The translations under genes were made by a program, and so were the position numbers. Shown piece by piece: positions 8,296 to 13,975 of a DNA stretch of 14,645 nucleotides. The stretch comes from Lentisphaeraceae bacterium. GTDB taxonomy: Bacteria; Verrucomicrobiota; Kiritimatiellia; RFP12; DVOR01. The notes under the pieces are model-generated. The model had not been told where the DNA came from. It saw nothing but the letters and a program-made list of their open reading frames with translations, and did not search any database. Where the stretch lies: positions 1-14,645 of the forward strand of contig SFJE01000041.1 in NCBI GenBank assembly GCA_004555175.1. Direction: 5' to 3'. Numbering within the stretch: the stretch's first letter is position 1; each line of letters starts with the position of its first letter.

Positions 8296-8304
8296 GCCAC
8301 CGTT

Positions 8305-10644
8305 ATGAGCACTTCCTCCCCTACTCCTTACGATGTCCTCGTCGTTGGTGCTGGCCACGCCGGATGTGAAGCAGCCTTCGCCGCCGCGCGGATGGGCTGT
8401 AAAACCCTCCTCATTACCGCCCAGCGCGACACCCTCGGTCTCATGCCCTGCAACCCGGCCATCGGCGGACTCGCCAAGTCCCACCTCGTTGTTGAACTCG
8501 ATGCCCTAGGCGGCGAAATGGGCCTCAATGCCGACCTCACAGGCCTCCAATATCGCACCCTCAATGCCTCGCGCGGACCCGCCGTCCGTGCCGTCCGGAT
8601 CCAATGCGATAAGGCCGCCTATTCCCAACGTCTCGCCCAAGTCGCTGCCTCCCTCCCCACCCTCACCCTTCTCGAAGGCCTCGTCACCAACCTCTTGCTC
8701 GATCCCTCCCCTACCCCACCGAACCCCCTTCCACGCGGCGTAATTCTCGCCGATGGACGCCAACTCCTTGCAAAAACAATCATTATTACATCAGGTACCA
8801 CCCTTGACGGCCGTATCTGGATCGGTCATAATGGACGCGATGGCGGCGGTGATGCCCGCCCCGCAATTCCCCTTCCGGAGACCTTAAAACGCCTCTCACC
8901 AAACCTCCAGTGGCGGCGACTCAAAACCGGCACCCCGCCGCGTCTCTGGAATCACACCATCAACTGGTCTGCCATTCCTCAACAACCCGGCGAAAATAAC
9001 CCCATTCCCTTCTTCTCCCGCCGCACACAACTTGCACAACAGCGCGAAGCGGAGTCGACAGTCGACAGTCGACAGTCGACAGAGTTCAGCGCTAATATTC
9101 CACGTGGAACATCTGACACTTCTGTTCATTCTATATCCCTTCAGTCAACATGCCCGCAAGGTGTGTTGACCGGGGTTGAGCGCACTGCACTCCCGGGGTG
9201 CAGAGCGAGCAGTCCTGCTCAGGGCGTGGGGGTGAGCCTCCACAACAAGCAAACAACCACCAAAAACAACCTAAATACCTCTTTAAGTTCTCTTCAAAAC
9301 CCTCAAAGCATTCCCTCCACTATCCAATCATCTACTGTTCCACGTGGAACACTCGGGGTAGGGGAAGCGACCACCTTTGGTGAAACTCCACACTTAGCAG
9401 ATCAAACCATCTGGCAATGTCAGGAGGGCTATGCCACTTACCGATCAGTTTCTGGGGATATTAAACCCCTTCCAACGCTTGAAAATGAGCTCAAAGCGGC
9501 CTTAAATCGGGCAAAAACACAGCAATTACCCTGTTTTACCACGCATACAACCCTTTTGGCGCATCAGATCATCCGGAATAATCTGGCGGCCTCAGCACTC
9601 TACGGCGGTGAAATCTCCGGGGAAGGGGTCAGATATTGCCCAAGTATTGAGGATAAAATCGTGAAGTTTGGCGATCGGGGAGGTCACCATATCATTCTGG
9701 AGCCCGAGGGCGCGGAGTGTCCCTGGTGCTATCCAAATGGACTTTCAAACTCGCTTCCAGAGGAGGTTCAGCGGGAGTTAGTTCACGCCATTCCGGGTTT
9801 GGAGCAAGCCGACTTTGCGGCCTATGCCTATGCCATTGAGTATGACTGCATTGATCCACGGGCCCTTGATGAGCGACTCTCCCTGCCGGAGGTTCCTAAT
9901 CTCTACTTTGCTGGTCAGATCAATGGCACTACAGGTTACGAAGAGGCCGCGGCCCAGGGCTTCTACGCAGGGGTCAATGCTGCGCTCTGGCAGCAGGGTA
10001 GGGGAGCCTTCGTCCTCTCACGCGATGAGGCCTACCTCGGCGTGATGGTCGATGACCTCATCACCAAGGGCGCCGATGAACCCTATCGCATGTTTACTTC
10101 CCGCGCCGAGCGCCGTCTCCTCCTGCGTCCCGGAAATGCCCACCTGCGTCTGCACGCGCACGCCAAACGCCTGGGGATCGTCTCGTCAGAGCTCTTAGCT
10201 CTTACCGAGCGCGAGGCTACCTGGCTCGAAGAGACCGAACGCCTTTGGCGCGCCGACTACCTCGATGGACGCGGTCTCTCCCGATGGAAACTTCTCGCCC
10301 GAGAGGGGATTACCTTCTCTCAGGCCGCAACCGCCTCCAAACCGAACGCCGCCCCTCCCCCCCTCCCAGATGTCCCCCCAGATTGGCAGGAGGAGCTCTC
10401 CCTCCGCGCGAAGTATGAGGGCTATATCGCCCACGAGGCCCAACAGGCCCTACGTCTCAAACAGGACGAGGCAAAACGTCTTCCTCCAGACTTCAACTAC
10501 GCCGCTGTCCGAGGTCTCCGCTTTGAAGCTCTCGAAAAGCTTCAGCGAATCCGTCCCGAAACCCTCCGCCGCGCCGCTTCTATCCCCGGCGTCAATCCTG
10601 CCGATATCGCTTTGCTCGCAATCGCCCTAAAAGCCTATAAGTAA
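8305..10644 (+). CDS. mnmG: tRNA uridine-5-carboxymethylaminomethyl synthesis enzyme MnmG (GidA), with large in-frame insertion
   Basis: MnmG binds FAD and works with MnmE to add the carboxymethylaminomethyl group to wobble U34 of some tRNAs. The 779-residue product has the FAD motif GAGHAGCE (15-22), CNPAIGGLAKSH (from C49), the signature GVRYCPSIEDK and a second one beginning AGQINGTTGYEEAAAQG. The C-terminal KYEGYIA region used for tRNA and MnmE contact is also present. E. coli MnmG has 629 residues. Between NPIPFFSRR (ending at residue 240) and LPCFTTHT (from 408) there are 167 residues, where E. coli has about eight. This insert is low in predicted order and is encoded by repeats and parS-like sites (see separate entries), yet the frame stays open and the rest of the protein is intact. 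ATG 8305 is chosen because it begins the Rossmann fold and fits the promoter; the upstream open frame is repeat DNA. MnmE is not in the window. Confidence 0.95.
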   Translation: MSTSSPTPYDVLVVGAGHAGCEAAFAAARMGCKTLLITAQRDTLGLMPCNPAIGGLAKSHLVVELDALGGEMGLNADLTGLQYRTLNASRGPAVRAVRIQCDKAAYSQRLAQVAASLPTLTLLEGLVTNLLLDPSPTPPNPLPRGVILADGRQLLAKTIIITSGTTLDGRIWIGHNGRDGGGDARPAIPLPETLKRLSPNLQWRRLKTGTPPRLWNHTINWSAIPQQPGENNPIPFFSRRTQLAQQREAESTVDSRQSTEFSANIPRGTSDTSVHSISLQSTCPQGVLTGVERTALPGCRASSPAQGVGVSLHNKQTTTKNNLNTSLSSLQNPQSIPSTIQSSTVPRGTLGVGEATTFGETPHLADQTIWQCQEGYATYRSVSGDIKPLPTLENELKAALNRAKTQQLPCFTTHTTLLAHQIIRNNLAASALYGGEISGEGVRYCPSIEDKIVKFGDRGGHHIILEPEGAECPWCYPNGLSNSLPEEVQRELVHAIPGLEQADFAAYAYAIEYDCIDPRALDERLSLPEVPNLYFAGQINGTTGYEEAAAQGFYAGVNAALWQQGRGAFVLSRDEAYLGVMVDDLITKGADEPYRMFTSRAERRLLLRPGNAHLRLHAHAKRLGIVSSELLALTEREATWLEETERLWRADYLDGRGLSRWKLLAREGITFSQAATASKPNAAPPPLPDVPPDWQEELSLRAKYEGYIAHEAQQALRLKQDEAKRLPPDFNYAAVRGLRFEALEKLQRIRPETLRRAASIPGVNPADIALLAIALKAYK
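9054..9081 (+). repeat. Four tandem copies of GTCGACA inside mnmG
   Basis: GTCGACA is repeated four times without interruption within the in-frame insertion. The 7-bp unit is not a multiple of three, so gain or loss of one copy would break the mnmG frame. Its TCGACA part matches the end of the DnaA box used in this locus, but a full box is not formed. Confidence 0.9.
9096..9111 (+). other. parS: parS-like centromere site 1 within mnmG
   Basis: TATTCCACGTGGAACA matches the bacterial parS pattern TGTTNCACGTGNAACA at all but its second base. ParB/Spo0J binds parS to organise and segregate the origin region. It is read in the mnmG frame as IPRGT. The near-origin position is where parS sites are normally found. 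No parA or parB gene lies in the window. Confidence 0.72.
9150..9243 (+). repeat. Dispersed GC-rich stem-loop repeat, copy D, inside the mnmG frame
   Basis: ATGCCCGCAAGGTGTGTTGA, then CCGGGGTTGAGCGCACTGCA, CTCCCGGGGTGCAGAGCGAG and CAGTCCTGCTCAGGGCGTGG follow the intergenic family closely. It is translated here as part of the MnmG insertion. The main stem is weakened (GAGCGCA against TGCACTC, one mismatch), as expected if the copy is decaying or being adapted to coding. Confidence 0.78.
9336..9351 (+). other. parS: parS-like centromere site 2 within mnmG
   Basis: TGTTCCACGTGGAACA is a perfect 16-bp palindrome and an exact match to TGTTNCACGTGNAACA. It lies 240 bp (80 codons) after site 1 and is read in frame as VPRGT. 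Two sites of this quality in one short insertion beside the origin make chance very unlikely. Confidence 0.88.
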
Positions 10645-10664
10645 AATCATAAGTATTTGTTTTT

Positions 10665-10682
10665 ATAGTTATATATAACTAT
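10665..10682. promoter_or_regulatory. A+T-only 18-bp palindrome after mnmG
   Basis: ATAGTTATATATAACTAT is a perfect palindrome 20 bp past the mnmG stop, in an A+T-rich stretch (about 10645-10700). It could be a weak mnmG terminator, a protein site or an unwinding element; nothing in the sequence decides between these. Confidence 0.4.
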
Positions 10683-10720
10683 TTTATAGAGAAATAGGAT
10701 GAGACAAAAGGTGAAGTTGG

Positions 10721-10800
10721 TGTGGGGGCTGCTCGCCCCCACGCCCCTCGGGAGCGTAGGACGCTCCACCCCGACCGAAGCACCCTACGGGCACTTCGGC
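10721..10800 (-). repeat. Dispersed GC-rich stem-loop repeat, copy E
   Basis: The family sequence appears in reverse orientation. It has stems GGGGGC-tgctc-GCCCCC and GGAGCGT-agg-ACGCTCC, followed by CCACCCCGACCGAAGCACCC and a TACGGGCAC end. Confidence 0.75.
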
Positions 10801-10854
10801 TGAGGGGTGTAGGGGATGTTCCATAGAGGAAGCGAGTTGATCGTGGAGGTAGGA

Positions 10855-10938
10855 TGGGGGCTACTCGCCCCCAAACCCCTCGGGAGCGTAGGACGCTCCA
10901 CCCCGGCCGAAGCGCCCTACGGGCACTTCGGCTGAGGG
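10855..10938 (-). repeat. Dispersed GC-rich stem-loop repeat, copy F
   Basis: It is nearly identical to copy E 134 bp upstream, in the same orientation, with GGGGGC-tactc-GCCCCC and GGAGCGT-agg-ACGCTCC. Copies E and F look like a local duplication. Confidence 0.78.
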
Positions 10939-10975
10939 TTACTAGAAGTGTTCCACAGCCGCACAAGGCTCATTT

Positions 10976-11107
10976 CGAGGTAGGCCTAAGCCGAGGCGAG
11001 GTAGGCCCTACCACAGGGCGAGGTAGGGCCTACCACAGGGCGAAGTAGGGCCTAGGTAACCTTGAGGTAGGGCCTAGGTCGAGGAGAGGTAGGGCCTGCC
11101 ACAGGGC
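10976..11107 (+). repeat. Six tandem degenerate 22-bp repeats with GGTAGGGCCTACC core
   Basis: Units begin near 10976, 10997, 11019, 11041, 11064 and 11086 and read CGAGGTAGGGCCTACCACAG-like. Unit 3 contains GGTAGGGCCTACC, a perfect palindrome around its central base. Units are 21-23 bp long, about two helical turns. No open frame supports a protein here. It could be a protein-binding array or a decaying minisatellite. Confidence 0.8.
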
Positions 11108-11129
11108 GTGGCAGGCCCTGCCAGTTTTT
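11095..11129 (+). terminator. Possible intrinsic terminator after the 22-bp array
   Basis: CCTGCCA (11097-11103) can pair with TGGCAGG (11109-11115), or TGGCAGG with the following CCTGCCA (11117-11123). A run of five T follows at 11125-11129. It would stop transcripts coming from mnmG through the repeats. Confidence 0.4.
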
Positions 11130-11154
11130 GGCACGGGTTGGCACACTTTGGCAC
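11128..11154 (+). repeat. Three TTGGCAC direct repeats at exact 10-bp period
   Basis: TTGGCAC occurs at 11128, 11138 and 11148, each followed by three variable bases. A 10-bp period places all copies on one helix face, as expected for cooperative protein binding. A related GAGGCAC follows at about 11159. Confidence 0.55.
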
Positions 11155-11319
11155 ACCAGAGGCACGGTTGGCCAGAGCAAAACGCTTAGTGCTCCCGATC
11201 CGCCGGAACGGCGAAGTGCATGCCGGGGGCTTGGGGGTTGGCCCCCAACGGTCCTGGCAGGGAGGCGCGAAGCGAATCCCTGCTGCGCGTGCTGGATGTG
11301 CCTAGCTGTGCCGATAGCA

Positions 11320-11440
11320 AAGGTGCCCAAAGGGCGCCTTTGCCGGGGTGGAGCGCACTGCGCTCCCGGGGTGCAGGGCGAGTAGCCCTGCGCGGGGGGT
11401 GGGGTGGCAACCCCACACCAACCAGAGCCGCCCTCGTGCG
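11320..11440 (+). repeat. Dispersed GC-rich stem-loop repeat, copy G
   Basis: The longest clear copy contains GGTGCCCAAAGGGCGCC, the stem GGAGCGCA-c-TGCGCTCC, the stem GCAGGGC-gagta-GCCCTGC, and the stem GTGGGG-tggcaa-CCCCAC, ending in ACCAACCAGAGCCGCCCTCG. Confidence 0.8.
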
Positions 11441-11484
11441 TTTATCTACGCGTGCAACAAAGCAAGTGCGCAACGCGCGCTTGC

Positions 11485-11585
11485 GACGGGGTGGAGCGCA
11501 CTGCGCTCCCGGGATGCAGGGTGAGCAGCCCCCTGCGCGGGGGGTGGGGTGGCAACCCCACACCAACCAGCGCCGCCCTCGTGCG
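11485..11585 (+). repeat. Dispersed GC-rich stem-loop repeat, copy H
   Basis: From GGGGTGGAGCGCACTGCGCT onward it is nearly identical to copy G, down to the ACCAACCAGCGCCGCCCTCG end. The first part of the repeat is missing. Copies G and H are direct tandem neighbours about 145 bp apart. Confidence 0.8.
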
Positions 11586-11593
11586 TGGGGGGA

Positions 11594-11908
11594 TTATGAA
11601 CAGGGGAGTGGGGGAGGAGGTGTTGATAAGTCTGTCGATAACTTTTGTTTGACAGGGGGATTGAAGAGGTTAAAGGGGGATGAGAGAGGGGGGAGAGTGG
11701 AACGAAAAATGAATGAGTTAGGGAAGTGTGAGCGAATGGTTAGGATGGTTTATGGTTGAAATAAGAGTGAGTTATGCGTTAATTTCGGGAATACAGGGAG
11801 GAATATTCGAGAAAACATGTGAACAGATGTTGATAAGTGGGGTGGGGGGCTGTCGATAAGTGGCGCTGTCGATAAAACTGTCGATAACTTTCGAGACGGT
11901 GTTGATAA
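11594..11908 (-). other. DnaA-box cluster 2, upstream of dnaN
   Basis: TGTTGATAA lies at 11621, 11828 and 11900, and TGTCGATAA at 11633, 11851, 11867 and 11879, all on the minus strand. A weaker TTATGAACA lies at 11594 and TTATAAACA at 11917. A lone + strand TTATCGACA follows at 12045. Two close pairs (11621/11633 and 11867/11879) are 12 bp apart. It may be a second origin module or a DnaA reservoir that affects dnaN. Confidence 0.8.
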
Positions 11909-11925
11909 GGACGGGCTTATAAACA

Positions 11926-12233
11926 TTTAGTCTGGCCTATCGCATGGAAGTTTCAACAGGGTAAGTGAGTTACGCACAATTCATCGTCAGTCCATCAACA
12001 GGAGATTTTGTCGTAATTCGTTGCGTTTATGAAGGGTTGTTTATTTATCGACAAGATAGACAGCCTTATCATTATCTTCTGTTATTAAGAGATTGCATTG
12101 TAGATAAGGAGAGGCACTGAGGAACACCTTGGGTGAAGGGGGTGAGGTCTCCCAATGTGGGTATTTGATGTACGGTAATTGGGGGACGACCTTGATCTCA
12201 GGCTAGGTGGATTTAGCCTTCAGGCTGGCGCAA
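11926..12233. other. Spacer without a recognisable gene
   Basis: This stretch is less G+C-rich than its surroundings. It holds a single TTATCGACA DnaA box at 12045-12053. I see no credible reading frame, tRNA or other RNA gene in it. The A+T-rich part (about 12020-12110) could be a place for strand opening. Confidence 0.4.
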
Positions 12234-12297
12234 CCGATAAGTCCCCCACTTATCGGAATTAAGTCCCAGACTTATTTGCATTAAGTCCCGGACTTAT
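12234..12297. promoter_or_regulatory. Three palindromic operator-like repeats at exact 22-bp spacing
   Basis: Unit 1 is CCGATAAGT-ccccc-ACTTATCGG (12234-12256), a perfect 9-bp inverted repeat. Unit 2 is TAAGTC-cca-GACTTA (12260-12274). Unit 3 is TAAGTCC-c-GGACTTA (12282-12296). The AAGT word starts at 12239, 12261 and 12283, exactly two helical turns apart. A sequence GCCTTCAGGCTG (12216-12227) to the left is mirrored, with one mismatch, by CAGCCTCAAGGC (12307-12318) to the right. This looks like a binding array for a dimeric regulator or an iteron set, about 230-300 bp upstream of the dnaN promoter. Confidence 0.75.
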
Positions 12298-12500
12298 TCA
12301 GTCGCCCAGCCTCAAGGCGAAGTTGCGCTAGGGAGCGGAGTGAATCGTTCTTGTGCTTCGCGCAGGTCCGGACGCGTTACGCCTGTATCGGCCTCGTGCT
12401 TGGACCGGGCGTGCTCCCCGCCACCGAGGCGCGAGTAGCACTTGGTGAGCGGCTCGGGCGCGCACGCACGCTTGCGGGGGGTGGGGTGGGAGGTTTTTAT
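12298..12500. other. G+C-rich spacer ahead of the dnaN promoter
   Basis: No gene is supported. The end (CGCACGCTTGCGGGGGGTGG at about 12469) resembles the tail of the dispersed stem-loop family, so this may be a broken copy. Confidence 0.3.
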
Positions 12501-12530
12501 GTGACAGGGTAGGGGAGCGTGTGCTATAAT
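12501..12530 (+). promoter_or_regulatory. dnaN promoter
   Basis: GTGACA (12501-12506) and a perfect TATAAT (12525-12530) are separated by 18 bp. The transcript would start near 12537, leaving a leader of about 23 bases with AGAGAGG (12545-12551) eight bases before the ATG. dnaN thus has its own promoter, apart from dnaA. Confidence 0.72.
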
Positions 12531-12559
12531 TTTGGGCAATTGAAAGAGAGGCTTTTGCG

Positions 12560-13675
12560 ATGAAGTTCACGGTTATTCGGAGTCGTTTTTTGGATTTGCT
12601 CTCGAATGTGCAGAGCATTGTGCCGGGGAAGCCGGCGTTGTTGATTTTGTCGAATGCGCTGGTGGAGGCATCGGCGGAGGGGGCGCTGCGGTTGACGGCG
12701 ACGGATTTGGATATGTTCGTGCAGGCGACGCAGAGCACGGATATTAAGGTGGATGAGCCTGGGGCGACGACGTTGCCGGTGAAGAAGTTGGTGGATATTC
12801 TGCGAATGGCACCGGAGGGGGAGGTGCAGTTCGAGGTGGATGGCGAGCATGTTACGCGCGTGGTGACGGCGGCGGCGAAGTATCGCGTGATGGGGATGGG
12901 CTCGCAGGACTTCCCGAAGGTGCGCGAGCCGGAGGGGGAGACCCATTGCTTTACGATTGAGCGCGCGCTCTTCCGCGAGATGCTGCGCAAGACCTCCTAT
13001 GCGGCGGGGACTGACGAAACGCGCCGGACGCTCACGGGCGTGCTGTTGGAGTTCAACGATGGCAAGCTGACGATGGTGGCGACCGATGGCAAGCGTCTGG
13101 CGCTGGTGGAGCAGGAGTTGGAGTTCCCGCCGGAGAGCAATTGCTCGATGATCCTGCCGCCGAAGGCCGTGGCCGAACTCTCGCGGCTGTTGGCGGGTGA
13201 GGGGCCGATGAAGATTTATGGTCAGTCTGGACAGATTGTCTTCGACTGCGGCAACTTCCGCTTCTATAGCAAGTTGATTGAGGGCGCCTATGCGCGCTAC
13301 CAGGCAGTCATTCCCATGGCGTGCGAGGAGCGCGTGACGGTGATGCGCGAGGAGCTGATGACCTCCATCCAGCGCGTGGCCATTATGTCCAACGACAAGA
13401 TGCACGCCGTGAAGCTGACCTTCACTGAGGGCGCGCTGACCCTGACCGCTTCCAATGCCGAATCGGGCGAGGCGAGTGATGTGCTCCCGATTAAGTACAC
13501 CGGCCGCGAGCTCTCGTCGACCTACAACCCCACTTACATTATGGATTGCCTCCGTGCGCTTGATAGCGAGGAGGTTACCTTCGAGTTGGGTCAGGACGGC
13601 TTCTCGCCCTCGGTTATCAAGTCGCCGAACATTCCCTTCCTCTATGTGATTATGCCGCTGCGCATCCCGGTCTAA
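12560..13675 (+). CDS. dnaN: DNA polymerase III beta subunit (sliding clamp)
   Basis: The 371-residue protein forms the ring that holds the replicative polymerase on DNA and also recruits mismatch-repair and Hda-like factors. It is close to the E. coli length (366) and has the three-fold clamp layout. N-terminal MKFTVIRSRFLDLL, the middle LLEFNDGKLTMVATDGKRLA typical of the second domain, and the ending YVIMPLRI, which shapes the partner-binding pocket, are all recognisable. The AGAGAGG site supports ATG 12560. The gene stands alone, with about 1.9 kb of repeat-rich spacer before it and a hairpin just after it. recF, often next to dnaN, is absent; the next gene is a regulator. DnaA boxes flank it on both sides. 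Confidence 0.97.
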   Translation: MKFTVIRSRFLDLLSNVQSIVPGKPALLILSNALVEASAEGALRLTATDLDMFVQATQSTDIKVDEPGATTLPVKKLVDILRMAPEGEVQFEVDGEHVTRVVTAAAKYRVMGMGSQDFPKVREPEGETHCFTIERALFREMLRKTSYAAGTDETRRTLTGVLLEFNDGKLTMVATDGKRLALVEQELEFPPESNCSMILPPKAVAELSRLLAGEGPMKIYGQSGQIVFDCGNFRFYSKLIEGAYARYQAVIPMACEERVTVMREELMTSIQRVAIMSNDKMHAVKLTFTEGALTLTASNAESGEASDVLPIKYTGRELSSTYNPTYIMDCLRALDSEEVTFELGQDGFSPSVIKSPNIPFLYVIMPLRIPV

Positions 13676-13690
13676 GCAAAGACGCGTAAG

Positions 13691-13738
13691 CATAAAAAAC
13701 GAACACAGGCGGACCCAGGGGTTCGCCTGTGTTCGTTT
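13691..13738 (+). terminator. Strong hairpin after dnaN
   Basis: A perfect 15-bp stem pairs AAACGAACACAGGCG (13697-13711) with CGCCTGTGTTCGTTT (13724-13738) around 12 bases. The T-run on the + strand is only three bases, while on the minus strand the A-run at 13694-13699 gives a good U-tract. It probably ends dnaN transcripts and shields them from transcripts entering from the right. Confidence 0.8.
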
Positions 13739-13762
13739 AGACGGGTGTCGGTCAAGGTTCAC

Positions 13763-13931
13763 TTATCGACAGGATTATCAACAAGTGTTGATAAGTTGTG
13801 GGGGATTTATGAACAGATGTTGATAAGGTTGTTGATAAATTGAAGAGAAGTGGAAGGGGTGATAGATATAGACAGGGTTATCGACACGTGTTGATAAGTT
13901 TATCAACATTTGTTGATAAGTCTGTCGATAA
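13763..13931. other. oriC: DnaA-box cluster 3, helically phased, between dnaN and the HTH gene
   Basis: Ten exact boxes occur: TTATCGACA at 13763 and 13878, TTATCAACA at 13775 and 13900, TGTTGATAA at 13786, 13818, 13830, 13889 and 13911, and TGTCGATAA at 13923. A weaker TTATGAACA lies at 13807. They fall into three groups with start-to-start intervals of 12 and 11; 11 and 12; and 11, 11, 11 and 12 bp. Gaps between boxes are thus two or three bases. This is the densest cluster in the window and is a strong candidate for an origin module or for a DnaA-controlled promoter of the next gene. Confidence 0.88.
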
Positions 13932-13938
13932 CTTTTGG

Positions 13939-13967
13939 TTGCTTTTCGGTTTGGAAAGGGGTATCTT
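13939..13967 (+). promoter_or_regulatory. Putative promoter of the HTH/zinc-ribbon gene
   Basis: TTGCTT (13939-13944) and TATCTT (13962-13967) are 17 bp apart, and GTG 13976 lies eight bases beyond. The last DnaA box ends seven bases before the -35 hexamer, so DnaA bound here would be well placed to act on this promoter. AAAGGGG (13955-13961, approximately) is too far from the GTG to be a good ribosome-binding site. Confidence 0.45.
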
Positions 13968-13975
13968 ATGGACCC

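Noticed and set aside
7906..8304. Open frame extending mnmG upstream by 133 codons
   Set aside because: It translates the tandem CTTTGTGGTT array into a low-complexity Phe/Leu/Cys-rich string. The real MnmG fold begins at ATG 8305 and a promoter lies inside the extension.
9025..9528. Intein or intron in mnmG
   Set aside because: There are no splice-block motifs or endonuclease domain. The segment is low-complexity sequence made of repeats found elsewhere in the window.
10805..10955. Further parS sites at TGTTCCATAG (about 10816) and TGTTCCACAG (about 10949)
   Set aside because: Only the left half matches the pattern; the second half of the palindrome is missing.
10976..11154. CRISPR array at the 22-bp repeats
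   Set aside because: The units are adjoining tandem repeats without unique spacers, and there are no cas genes.
11220..11759. Open frame of 179 codons between mnmG and dnaN
   Set aside because: It runs across two dispersed stem-loop repeats and a DnaA-box pair, with no start signal and no recognisable protein features.
12524..13762. Minus-strand open frame of 412 codons opposite dnaN
   Set aside because: It is an antisense shadow rich in Arg, His and Leu; dnaN on the + strand is unmistakable.
13880..13897. CACGTG at 13885 as a third parS site
   Set aside because: The flanks are those of two convergent DnaA boxes (TTATCGACA-CG-TGTTGATAA), which explain the palindrome; the parS outer bases are absent.
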